A stretch of 64,000 nt of DNA from an uncultured Candidatus Saccharibacteria bacterium (lineage in GTDB: Bacteria; Patescibacteriota; Saccharimonadia; Saccharimonadales; Saccharimonadaceae), in the NCBI GenBank assembly GCA_937936045.1, contig CALGXC010000004.1, positions 558,001 through 622,000 of the forward strand, read 5' to 3'. The position numbers and the translations under genes are program-made. Shown piece by piece: positions 1 through 7,435 of this stretch; position 1 is the first letter of the stretch, and the number at the start of each line of letters is the position of its first letter. The notes beneath the pieces were generated by a model. The model ran no database searches and was not told the origin of the DNA. It saw nothing but the letters and a program-made list of their open reading frames with translations.

Positions 1-986
1 CGTAGCTCTAGTGCCTCCAACGCTTCCAAAACTCGAGCGCGAGCTTCTATTGGCGTTAATCCTAAGAACTGCGCTGGCACGTTTATCATCTTCCCTTCTG
101 GATTGATAATTGATTCTATAGGCAAATTATGGCGTTTTGCAATTTCAAAGTCGTTCGGGTCGTGCGCTGGCGTAATCTTAACCGCACCAGTACCATAGCT
201 CATGTCGACATATTCGTCCGCGATGATAGGAATCTCCTTATCGACAATCGGCAGTAAAATACGAGTTCCAACCAATTTTTTGTATCGCTCATCGTCTGGA
301 TGAACCGCCACGGCAACGTCACCGAGCATAGTTTCTGGGCGCGTAGTGGCTACGATAATCTCGCCAATTTTATCTAGCGTCGGGTAAGCTATTTTCCACA
401 ACTTCCCTTTCTCATTCTTATGTTCTACCTCGATGTCGGCAAAGCTGGTTTGGTGTTCGGTACAATAATTGACAATTCGCTCACCTCTGTAAACCAAATT
501 GTCATCCCACATTTTCTTAAATGTGTCGTATACGGTGTTGATAACTTTGTCGTCCAGAGTGAATGTCAAATGCTTCCATGACGCACTAACACCTAACGCG
601 CGCAATTGCAGCTCCATATTGCCGCGTTTTTCTTGTACAAAATTCCAAACTTGACTATACAATTGGTCACGTGAAAAATCGAAGCGACTCTTCCCTTGCT
701 TCGTCAATTCTCTTTCATACACAACCCAAGTTTCAAACCCAGCGTGGTCGGCACCTGGAATAAATACGGCGTCGTCGCCCTTCATTCGGTGATAGCGAAT
801 CAGAATATCCTTCAAATTCATATCGAGTGCATGCCCGATGTGTAGATTACCATTCGCATTAGGTGGTGGCATAATGATTGAATATGGCTTACCTACCCCT
901 GTTGGCTCTAATGCGCCACTGGTTTCCCATAGGGCGTAAATATTCGGTTCGTAATCGTTTGGTATGTATTGTTTAGCTAGCTGCAT
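1..986 (-). CDS. valS: Valyl-tRNA synthetase, N-terminal part (cut by window edge)
   Basis: Charges tRNA-Val with valine in the cytoplasm. Reading the minus strand from the ATG at 986 gives an open frame of 328 codons to the window edge. It starts MQLAKQYIPNDYEPNIY and carries the class I HIGH signature (LHIGHALDMN, residues about 48-57), the ADHAGFETW segment typical of ValRS, and the start of the CP1 editing domain (ATTRPETMLGD, then YGTGAVKITPAHDPND). The KMSKS loop and the C-terminal anticodon and coiled-coil domains lie outside the window. No clear Shine-Dalgarno precedes the ATG, and an approximately 110-nt leader separates it from the likely promoter. Identification is secure; only the length is unknown. 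Confidence 0.96.
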   Translation of the reverse strand, partial: MQLAKQYIPNDYEPNIYALWETSGALEPTGVGKPYSIIMPPPNANGNLHIGHALDMNLKDILIRYHRMKGDDAVFIPGADHAGFETWVVYERELTKQGKSRFDFSRDQLYSQVWNFVQEKRGNMELQLRALGVSASWKHLTFTLDDKVINTVYDTFKKMWDDNLVYRGERIVNYCTEHQTSFADIEVEHKNEKGKLWKIAYPTLDKIGEIIVATTRPETMLGDVAVAVHPDDERYKKLVGTRILLPIVDKEIPIIADEYVDMSYGTGAVKITPAHDPNDFEIAKRHNLPIESIINPEGKMINVPAQFLGLTPIEARARVLEALEALEL

Positions 987-1112
987 AAGTTATTCCATGG
1001 TTTTTTCATGTGAAAAAAGACAAAAGAAAACAAAGTAGCTTTTCACGTGCAAAAGCCCTTAAATATGTAATCCTCTAATTTCTCCACATGTTTATATTAC
1101 ATCTTAATTATA
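987..1112 (-). promoter_or_regulatory. valS leader with -10 box and two inverted repeats
   Basis: On the minus strand a TATAAT lies at 1112-1107, with no convincing -35. The roughly 110-nt leader that follows has two similar inverted repeats: 1055-1039 (CTTTTGCACGTGAAAAG) and 1018-1001 (TTTTTTCACATGAAAAAA). The second ends 14 nt before the ATG. They may be protein-binding palindromes or mRNA hairpins that control valS. No T-box specifier or antiterminator sequence is recognisable. Confidence 0.45.
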
Positions 1113-1148
1113 CCACAAATTTATGCGGCGGGATGGGTGAAATTAAGA

Positions 1149-2075
1149 TTATTTTCTAATCGTTTGATATGCTCGATATAGCCAATATTTAAGTGGCTTT
1201 AAGGGAAGTTCCCAGGTTGACCCGGAATAGATATCTTCGCCGCCGAACGATCGCTTAAACTTCGTAAAGCCAGCCCACGGGTGATTTTTTGGTGCGTTTT
1301 CAGGCGCAATTCCGTATAAATCGACTTTCTCAATTTGACGATGTTTTGCATCGATTATCGCTTCGGTGAGCAGGGCAGTTCCAGCGTTAAGTTTGCGATA
1401 TTCTGGTGTAGAATTCGCTGCTGCATGCGCGTAAATTCGAGTTGTTTTTGAGTCGAAAAATAGGGCAGTAGCAATTACTTTATTGTCGTATGTCGCGTAC
1501 CAAAATGAAGCGTCTTTTGATGGTAGCAGGGAACCAGCTTGTTTATAAAAATATGAATCTGGGTGTGGCGACATGCCAGTTCGTTTGGCAACTTCGTGTA
1601 TCAATTCTAGGAAATATTTAATATCGTCCGGGTTTTGAGATTGATGAACCGTTACGCCTTTTTTGTGATAATTCCTATAACAATTCCTTACAGGTTGCGC
1701 CATACTTGCTATAATCTCTTCCTCTGGTTGCTGGAGATTGATAACGTGCGTATGTTCTGGTTGTAGATGGACGTAAGTGGCTTTTTTCCAATGCTCATCA
1801 GATAATACCTTAGAAAAGGTGGGTTTAATTGGTCCGACTCTAAGGAAAGTTACGCCAAGTTTTTTGCCTAGCTCTGCTAAGTCTTTTAGTGCCAATCGTA
1901 ATGCTTCTTCGTTAATAGCGGTTGGACCGAAGGGGCAATATAAGCGGGAATTGCCTGTGCCGCGCTCTAATATTGCGAAATATTCCCATCCTTCACCTCT
2001 GTTGTGAAAGACTTTTCTTCCGAGCGATTGTTGGAATTTTTCCCATGCTGATGATTGTAGAAAATGTTGATTCAT
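1149..2075 (-). CDS. FemAB-family aminoacyl/peptidyl transferase
   Basis: Likely transfers an amino acid from aminoacyl-tRNA to a cell-wall precursor (FemABX family, tandem GNAT folds), or a related peptidoglycan step. The 308-aa protein opens with the typical QSSAWEKFQQSLG segment. Near its end it has the family pattern KVDLYGIAP followed by HPWAGFTKFKRSFGG. The helical arm of the larger Staphylococcus FemA/B is absent, so it resembles the single-domain FemX-like class. The ATG at 2075 is preceded by an AGGATT Shine-Dalgarno and lies 18 nt after the tsaD stop, so the two are probably co-transcribed. The substrate cannot be read from sequence; a cell-wall role is inferred from the family and from the nearby mur genes. 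Confidence 0.85.
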   Translation of the reverse strand: MNQHFLQSSAWEKFQQSLGRKVFHNRGEGWEYFAILERGTGNSRLYCPFGPTAINEEALRLALKDLAELGKKLGVTFLRVGPIKPTFSKVLSDEHWKKATYVHLQPEHTHVINLQQPEEEIIASMAQPVRNCYRNYHKKGVTVHQSQNPDDIKYFLELIHEVAKRTGMSPHPDSYFYKQAGSLLPSKDASFWYATYDNKVIATALFFDSKTTRIYAHAAANSTPEYRKLNAGTALLTEAIIDAKHRQIEKVDLYGIAPENAPKNHPWAGFTKFKRSFGGEDIYSGSTWELPLKPLKYWLYRAYQTIRK

Positions 2076-2093
2076 GTTGTAATCCTCACAACG

Positions 2094-3164
2094 TTATATT
2101 GCTGTCATTGATAAACTTGGCTGAACTTCTAAATCGTACGGATCTGTCGGTTCGTCAATTTGAGATCTGAAATAACCGAGAGTGGCAATCATCGCGGCGT
2201 TATCTGTACAGAGTTGGATAGGGGCGTATTCGATGCCAATTGGCAAAGCTTCGCGTAATTGACGGCGCAACTCTTGGTTAGCCGCAACTCCGCCAGCGAT
2301 TACAACAGAGGCTGGCTGGAAATTGTCAAACGCCTTTTTGGTTTTATTTACGAGAGTTTTTATGGCTGTATATTGGAAACTCGCTGCCATATTACGTCGT
2401 AATTCGTCATCTACGAGCGCTGGAAGCTCATGAGAGGGAAAAGTGAAGTCTTTACCGACTTCGTGCTGAACGGCTCTCAAAACGGCTGTCTTAAGCCCAG
2501 AGAAGGAGAAATCGTATTCGCCGGATAATTTGGCAATAGGTAAGCGGAACGCGTGTGGATCGCCAAGTTCGGCGGCTTTAGCAATGGCTGGGCCGCCAGG
2601 ATATGGCAAACCGATGATTTTAGCAACTTTATCAAACGCTTCGCCAACTGCGTCGTCTTGAGTTTGTCCAATAAGTTGATAATCACCGTGATTTTTAAAT
2701 AGGACAAGCTGCGAATGCCCGCCTGAAACGATCAACGAAAGCATAGGGAATGACGGCTGTTGTTTCGGCAATGTTAGAGATAAATTGTCGGATTGCTTAT
2801 TGATAAAATTGGCGTACACGTGAGCTTCTACGTGATGAATCTTAAAGAGCGGCTTATTATGGATAATAGCGAGAGTTCTAGCGGCGAGAGTGCCGATTAA
2901 TAGCGAGCCAATAAGACCCGGCGCGTAAGTAACGGCGATGGCGTCAATATCATCCCAAGTGCAATTTGCATCAGACAAAGCTTTTTTAATGACGGGATTT
3001 ACGACTTCCAAGTGGCTGCGAGCGGCAATTTCTGGAATAACTCCGCCATATTCTGCGTGAATATCAATTTGTGAATTGACGACATTTGAAAGCAAGCGTT
3101 CGCCATCTTCAACTATTGACGCCGCTGTTTCGTCGCAACTGGATTCGATTCCCAAAATCCTCAT
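2094..3164 (-). CDS. tsaD: tRNA N6-threonylcarbamoyladenosine transferase
   Basis: Catalytic subunit that moves threonylcarbamoyl from TC-AMP to A37 of ANN-decoding tRNAs, working with TsaB and TsaE (not in this window). The 356-aa protein is of normal length and starts MRILGIESSCDETAA. The metal-binding histidines are in KIHHVEAHVYAN (H111 and H115), followed by the ASKHA nucleotide-binding segments (LIVSGGHSQL, AIAKAAELGDP, VIAGGVAANQELR). A TATAAT at 3178-3173 ends 8 nt before the ATG, so the mRNA is probably leaderless. The gene is divergent from murE and leads the femAB-like gene. Confidence 0.97.
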   Translation of the reverse strand: MRILGIESSCDETAASIVEDGERLLSNVVNSQIDIHAEYGGVIPEIAARSHLEVVNPVIKKALSDANCTWDDIDAIAVTYAPGLIGSLLIGTLAARTLAIIHNKPLFKIHHVEAHVYANFINKQSDNLSLTLPKQQPSFPMLSLIVSGGHSQLVLFKNHGDYQLIGQTQDDAVGEAFDKVAKIIGLPYPGGPAIAKAAELGDPHAFRLPIAKLSGEYDFSFSGLKTAVLRAVQHEVGKDFTFPSHELPALVDDELRRNMAASFQYTAIKTLVNKTKKAFDNFQPASVVIAGGVAANQELRRQLREALPIGIEYAPIQLCTDNAAMIATLGYFRSQIDEPTDPYDLEVQPSLSMTAI

Positions 3165-3205
3165 TTGCTTTTATTATAGCAAATATAAGTGGTAAAATGG
3201 ATATT
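3165..3205. promoter_or_regulatory. Divergent tsaD / murE promoters
   Basis: The 41-nt gap holds a minus-strand TATAAT (3178-3173, 8 nt before the tsaD ATG) and a plus-strand TAAAAT (3193-3198, 7 nt before the murE ATG at 3206). Both start codons fall where transcription should begin. Confidence 0.6.
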
Positions 3206-4522
3206 ATGAAAAACGAGTTGGTAAAAATTGCTAGAAAAACGCTACCTCAAGGAGCTTTGGAAAAAACCGAAAACGCCTATAGAGTTGCGCGCACGAAGAT
3301 GATTAGCCTAAGATATGGCAATCCAGCTCGTGGCTTGAGAATTATCGCAGTAACAGGGACGAACGGGAAAACTACGACCGCTTGTTATATCAATGAGATC
3401 TTGAAAGAGGCTGGCTTTAAGACTGCATTATTTACGACGGCGGTGATTGAAATTGCTGGCAAGGAAAAGATAAATGATTTGAATGCGACGGTTCCGACTG
3501 TAGCAAGGCTGTTTAGCTTTTTCCAGACAGCTCAGCGTGAAGGCGTGGAGTATGTGATTTTAGAAGCAACAAGTCACGCTCTGTCGCAGCATAAATTTGA
3601 CGGCGTGCCAATTGAGGCGGCGGTGATGACTAATTTGACTCAAGACCATTTGGATTATCACAAAACGATGGAAGCTTACGCGGCAGCTAAGGCTAAATTG
3701 TTTGAGAAAAAGCCGAAATATATCGTACTGAATCGTGATGACGAGTGGTTTGAATATTTTGATAAGTTTACGGCTTCTGGCGAGAAAATGACTTACGGGA
3801 CGAATCCGGAAGCTGAAGCTCACTTAACGCACGTTAAGTTGTATAAAAAGGGAACAGAGGCGAGTTTACTGATTGATCATCAAACTCATTTGGAGTTGGC
3901 GACTAATTTGCCTGGCGAATTTAACGTGATGAATATGTCGGCTGCGGTGTCATTGGCATATTTGTTGGGGATAAAGTTAGAAGATATCCAAGAAGGCGTG
4001 GCGAACTTGGAGGCGATTCCTGGACGATTCGAGCGAGTAGAAAATAAGCTTGGAATTGATATTATTGTGGATTATGCTCACACGCCAGACGCGCTGGAAA
4101 AATTGCTAAAAACCACTCATAAAATTACCAAGGGGCGATTAACTTTGGTGTTTGGTGCGTGTGGTGACAGAGATAAGACAAAGCGTCCGATTATGGGCGA
4201 GCTGGCGGCTAATTTGGCGGATAGGATTTTCCTGACTGACGAGGAAAGCTACAACGAAAATCCAGATGAAATTCGGGCTATGATTCGTCAGGGAATTGAG
4301 AAAACGAAAAAGGCTCATAAAATGACGGAAATTGCTGATCGAAAACAGGCGATTTATCAAGCTCTGAGGTCGGCTGTTCGTGGCGATACGGTTCTGATTA
4401 CGGGTATGGGTCATGAGCAGTACCGAATTGTGAATGGCAAGCGAATTCCGTGGAATGACAAGAAGGTCGTTCAGGAAATTATTTCTGAGATTGAGAAAAA
4501 GAGTCGTAAAATTTCGCTTTAA
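3206..4522 (+). CDS. murE: MurE-like Mur ligase lacking most of the N-terminal domain
   Basis: Cytoplasmic ATP-dependent ligase that probably adds the third residue to the UDP-MurNAc-dipeptide stem. The P-loop GTNGKTT is at residues 51-57, followed by the ligase patterns ATSHALSQHKFDG, NLTQDHLDYH and a C-terminal domain with DYAHTPDALEKLL and FGACGDRDKTKRP. This 438-aa form is shorter than typical MurE: only about 50 residues precede the P-loop, where a full UDP-binding domain would place it near residue 110. The DNPR motif of DAP-specific MurE is absent; the region reads DEESYNENPDEI, so the third amino acid is uncertain. The start at 3206 is chosen because a TAAAAT ends 7 nt upstream; a further upstream frame runs antisense to tsaD and is rejected. 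Its 3' end overlaps the convergent murF-like gene by 44 nt. Confidence 0.85.
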   Translation: MKNELVKIARKTLPQGALEKTENAYRVARTKMISLRYGNPARGLRIIAVTGTNGKTTTACYINEILKEAGFKTALFTTAVIEIAGKEKINDLNATVPTVARLFSFFQTAQREGVEYVILEATSHALSQHKFDGVPIEAAVMTNLTQDHLDYHKTMEAYAAAKAKLFEKKPKYIVLNRDDEWFEYFDKFTASGEKMTYGTNPEAEAHLTHVKLYKKGTEASLLIDHQTHLELATNLPGEFNVMNMSAAVSLAYLLGIKLEDIQEGVANLEAIPGRFERVENKLGIDIIVDYAHTPDALEKLLKTTHKITKGRLTLVFGACGDRDKTKRPIMGELAANLADRIFLTDEESYNENPDEIRAMIRQGIEKTKKAHKMTEIADRKQAIYQALRSAVRGDTVLITGMGHEQYRIVNGKRIPWNDKKVVQEIISEIEKKSRKISL

Positions 4523-5768
4523 TCTGTTTCCAGCTTTGTGATTGACGAACTAATTTTTCTGCATCGCTTGGGTCGAGTAATAATTCTTTCACGGCGTCTT
4601 CAAGGTAAATACCGCCCTGTGAGCCTTTGAATAGAATAGTTGTATCTTTAATGTCGCTGTTTTTCAGGAATTTTCCAGCTTCAAGCGCCGTATCAAAAGA
4701 AATTACTTTACAGCCATTTTTTTCAGCGATTGGTGCGAGGTGTTTCTTTGTCATTTTACCGACGGTGATGAGCAATTCTAACTGTTTAGGGTCACAAATT
4801 TCGCCGATTTTTTTATGCTCCGATTCGGACGTTTCGCCCAATTCATTCATATCGCCCAATACGGCAATCTTGTGATTAACAGAGATGGAATAGAGCGTTT
4901 TTAGCGAATTTTCCATGGCAATAGGGCTGGCGTTGTAAGTGTCGTCCAGCAAAGTGCAACCGCGTATGCCACGTAAAATATTCATTCTGCCTGAAACTGG
5001 TCTAATTTTTGTTAAAGCCGCTGCAACTTCTTCAATATTCATTCCGCAAGCTAATCCTGCCGCCGCCGCGCCAGTGATTGAGCGAATATTATGCTTACCC
5101 AATACAGAAATATTAATATTCTGAGAAGTTTCTTCGGAGCGTCTTAAATTGACAATACAACCAGTATCTGTAGTCTTTTTAATTTCTAGGAAAACGTCGG
5201 CGGATTCGTCACCGTAACTTATGCGATTTCCAACTATGAGATTATGATATTTTTTATCGATATCGTGAAGGTTGAAGATGGTTTTTTTAGCGACTTGACT
5301 AATTGACAATTCCTCATGAGCTACTGTATCCATATTTTTGAAAAACTCCATATGTTCAGGTGCAACAGAGGTAATTATGGCAATGTCGGGCTGAATATAG
5401 CGCATAAAAGTAGCCATTTCACCAGGGCAATCAATACCGCATTCTTGAATGATTATATCTGGCGATTCGGGGTTTTTTATGCTGGCGTGTGCTGCGGCGA
5501 AGACTTTTAGCCAGGCTAGGGGAGATTTGGCGTTTTTTGGTCCGTCTACGCCTAAGATTTCCAGCGGCGCACTTAAGGTTGTGTTCAAATTGCCACGACT
5601 ATGGCGCACGGTGAATTTTTCTGATAGAACAGTGGCGGTTGCTGATTTTACGCTAGTTTTACCAACGCTGCCGACTACGGCAATTAGTTTGGCGTCAGGA
5701 TGAGATTTAAGATATTTTTTTACAAAAGAACCGAGAATTTTTTCTAAGAGATGTTTGAATAATTGCAT
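4479..5768 (-). CDS. murF: MurF-like Mur ligase lacking the N-terminal domain
   Basis: Probable UDP-MurNAc-tripeptide D-Ala-D-Ala ligase. The P-loop VVGSVGKTS is at residues 31-39, followed by IIQECGIDCPGEM, the ITSVAPEHMEFF segment and the LDDTYNASPIAMENSL motif typical of MurF, then LGDMNELGE. At 429 aa it lacks the roughly 75-residue N-terminal substrate domain; a basic amphipathic stretch (MQLFKHLLEKILGSFVKKYL) stands in its place and could lie on the membrane. A TATAAT at 5780-5775 ends 6 nt before the ATG, suggesting a leaderless mRNA. It converges on murE with a 44-nt overlap of coding ends. The MurF assignment rests on the DDTYNASP pattern and the neighbour; another Mur-like ligase remains possible. 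Confidence 0.82.
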   Translation of the reverse strand: MQLFKHLLEKILGSFVKKYLKSHPDAKLIAVVGSVGKTSVKSATATVLSEKFTVRHSRGNLNTTLSAPLEILGVDGPKNAKSPLAWLKVFAAAHASIKNPESPDIIIQECGIDCPGEMATFMRYIQPDIAIITSVAPEHMEFFKNMDTVAHEELSISQVAKKTIFNLHDIDKKYHNLIVGNRISYGDESADVFLEIKKTTDTGCIVNLRRSEETSQNINISVLGKHNIRSITGAAAAGLACGMNIEEVAAALTKIRPVSGRMNILRGIRGCTLLDDTYNASPIAMENSLKTLYSISVNHKIAVLGDMNELGETSESEHKKIGEICDPKQLELLITVGKMTKKHLAPIAEKNGCKVISFDTALEAGKFLKNSDIKDTTILFKGSQGGIYLEDAVKELLLDPSDAEKLVRQSQSWKQIKAKFYDSFSQSQK

Positions 5769-5774
5769 GGAGTT

Positions 5775-5780
5775 ATTATA
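5775..5780 (-). promoter_or_regulatory. -10 box of murF
   Basis: TATAAT on the minus strand, 6 nt before the ATG at 5768; no clear -35. Confidence 0.5.
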
Positions 5781-5815
5781 ACAGATTGAGGAATAGTAGG
5801 GAGAAGGGTGTGGGG

Positions 5816-5844
5816 TTGCTTTTTTAATGATTTTATGGTATTAT
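5816..5844 (+). promoter_or_regulatory. Promoter of the 5852 gene
   Basis: TTGCTT, 17-nt spacer, TATTAT; the -10 ends 7 nt before the ATG at 5852, consistent with leaderless transcription. Confidence 0.5.
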
Positions 5845-5851
5845 AGCAATT

Positions 5852-6712
5852 ATGAATACAGGCAGATCCGATAGAGAGCGAATGAGATTGAGTGAGACTA
5901 CTGCTGAGGTCACGAGATCTTCTGAGTATATGGAAATATGCTCAAAGTTAGGTGGGACGGCATTAAAAACGGTAGGGGCAAAGCGGTATGCTGTGTCTGA
6001 AGCTATACGTATTCGTCGTAGTAAACAAGAAAGTCAATATGAAACAGACGAAGACAGAACTCTGAAATTCATGCAAGTTATGCCGCATTGGCTTAATGCT
6101 CAGTATAAGCTTAATAATCATAAGAGTGATATGTCTCGCGAAGAGATAAAAAAGTGTAAAAAAACAGTTACGACATTCAATAAAATCATACGTACTATGA
6201 TAGATGAAGAGCAGTGTAGTAGTATGAAGGAAACTATGGATTCCATCAATGAGGTTATGTTAATGCTTAATTATACTCGCTCGGAGATTGAGTACGCTAG
6301 ACAGTCGTTTTATGCTGTGATTCAGGGAATGCGCCATGAAATTGCTGCTGAAAGTGCCTTAAACTGGACTCCGGGAGTTGAACTTGCTGAAATGACTAAT
6401 ATTGAAGATGATCTTAATGGAGGAGATATTCATATTATCTATGTTGATGATCAAGGCGAAAGGTTTGAATTTAACATTGATATAAAAGCGACTAAAATTT
6501 CTGCTTATAAGGCAAAAGAAAGGAATCGTAGACCGGGTTATTATGTAGTCTGTTCGGGATTTAGTGATGATGATTTTTGTGGTAGAGTGCTTCCTGAAGA
6601 CAGAACTATCAAGAGTAAATGTCCGTACTTCTCACAACAAATTAAGGAAATAGTTGCCACTGAAAGGCAAAGGCGTAGCAAAGCTCAAAGAACGCTGAGA
6701 AGGGCAGTCTAG
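5852..6712 (+). CDS. Unknown protein with possible PD-(D/E)XK nuclease-like core
   Basis: 286 aa, not recognised as a named family. The N-terminal 150 residues are charged and helical. The C-terminal half has the order E163 (GMRHEIAAE), D192 (LNGGDIHIIY) and D210-I-K212 (FNIDIKATK). This matches the spacing of the PD-(D/E)XK nuclease fold: helix Glu, Asp at a beta hairpin, then Asp-x-Lys on the next strand. The match is by eye only. No signal peptide or membrane segment is seen. A 111-aa gene follows after 7 nt, so the two form a likely pair in front of groSL. Arginine codons are mixed, with many AGA and CGT. A nucleic-acid function is inference. Confidence 0.7.
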   Translation: MNTGRSDRERMRLSETTAEVTRSSEYMEICSKLGGTALKTVGAKRYAVSEAIRIRRSKQESQYETDEDRTLKFMQVMPHWLNAQYKLNNHKSDMSREEIKKCKKTVTTFNKIIRTMIDEEQCSSMKETMDSINEVMLMLNYTRSEIEYARQSFYAVIQGMRHEIAAESALNWTPGVELAEMTNIEDDLNGGDIHIIYVDDQGERFEFNIDIKATKISAYKAKERNRRPGYYVVCSGFSDDDFCGRVLPEDRTIKSKCPYFSQQIKEIVATERQRRSKAQRTLRRAV

Positions 6713-6719
6713 GTAGGGT

Positions 6720-7055
6720 ATGAAAGCTTATAAAGTTGTTGAACCAGATACTATTTGGAAGCTTGATGCTGAATTGCGTGCTAATCCGTTTGGCTCAGGA
6801 TTTCCAATGACGATTGAGGAGAATCTTGATGGTAATGATATTGCAAAAAGAAGAGGTTTTGCTCCTAATAGAAAGAAAGTTATCTTTTCACCTACTTCTA
6901 TTGATGTTGGGAAGAGCAGTGAAAATCCACGAACTCGCGTTATTCTGGTGATGGGGGAAGTTGCTACTAAGGATAGTGTTTCTATGGGAAGAATCTTTGC
7001 ATCGGAAGAAGGTGATGATGGTGATGATAATTTCCCTGAGCTACTAATCGTATAA
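6720..7055 (+). CDS. Unknown 111-aa protein, partner of the 5852 gene
   Basis: Starts 7 nt after the stop of the preceding gene behind a weak AGGTAGGG Shine-Dalgarno, so it is probably translated from the same message. The protein starts MKAYKVVEPDTIWKLDAE and ends with a strongly acidic stretch (EEGDDGDDNFPELLIV). No domain is recognised and no cysteine is present. An opposite-strand frame of similar length overlaps it almost fully, but the plus frame has the operon position and ribosome site. It could be an inhibitor or partner of the putative nuclease-like neighbour; that is speculation from context. Confidence 0.6.
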   Translation: MKAYKVVEPDTIWKLDAELRANPFGSGFPMTIEENLDGNDIAKRRGFAPNRKKVIFSPTSIDVGKSSENPRTRVILVMGEVATKDSVSMGRIFASEEGDDGDDNFPELLIV

Positions 7056-7076
7056 TACTGAATAGTATCTAGATAA

Positions 7077-7103
7077 TTAGCACTCACACTTGACGAGTGC
7101 TAA
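7077..7103. promoter_or_regulatory. CIRCE operator (HrcA binding site)
   Basis: Perfect inverted repeat TTAGCACTC (7077-7085), 9-nt spacer, GAGTGCTAA (7095-7103), identical to the CIRCE consensus. It overlaps the -35 of the groSL promoter, as expected for repression by HrcA. Confidence 0.97.
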
Positions 7104-7119
7104 TTTGTTGCGTTACAAT
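7090..7119 (+). promoter_or_regulatory. groSL promoter
   Basis: TTGACG (7090-7095), 18-nt spacer, TACAAT (7114-7119). The -35 is embedded in the CIRCE element, giving a simple heat-shock repression switch with a leader of about 25 nt. Confidence 0.75.
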
Positions 7120-7149
7120 AGATACGTTGTTAACGAAATGGAGGATAAC

Positions 7150-7419
7150 GTGAGTACACCTATTAAGCCTCTTGGCGACCGTGTTGTAGCGGTGCGTGAA
7201 GAAGCAAAGACTCAGACAGCGAGCGGAATTTACTTGCCTGATAACGCTAAAGAAAAGCCAGTAGTTGCGGAAGTTAAAGCCGTTGGCGGCGATGTGAAGA
7301 ACGTCAAAGTCGGTGATCGGATTGTCTATAAGGAATATTCGACTACAGATTTGAAAATTGACGGCACGGAATATTTGGTTGTTCGCGAAGAAGATATTTT
7401 AGCAACGGTTGTTGGATAA
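7150..7419 (+). CDS. groS: Co-chaperonin GroES
   Basis: Forms the heptameric lid of the GroEL folding cage. The start is the GTG at 7150, with GGAGG at 7140-7144 five nt upstream; this gives the canonical opening (M)STPIKPLGDRVVAVREE and 89 aa. The in-frame ATG at 7138 overlaps the Shine-Dalgarno, and a TTG at 7090 lies inside the promoter, so both are rejected. The mobile-loop region reads EEAKTQTASGIYLPDNA and the C-terminal barrel has GDRIVYKEYSTTDLKIDG. Transcribed with groL 16 nt downstream under CIRCE control. Confidence 0.98.
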   Translation: MSTPIKPLGDRVVAVREEAKTQTASGIYLPDNAKEKPVVAEVKAVGGDVKNVKVGDRIVYKEYSTTDLKIDGTEYLVVREEDILATVVG

Positions 7420-7435
7420 AAAGGGGAGTTTAATT

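Noticed and set aside
987..1112. T-box riboswitch before valS
   Set aside because: No specifier loop or TGGNACC-type T-box sequence, and no terminator/antiterminator pair.
6728..7087. Minus-strand frame of 119 codons over the 111-aa gene
   Set aside because: Ser/Pro/Leu-rich shadow, runs into the CIRCE element, and has no ribosome site; the plus frame has operon context.
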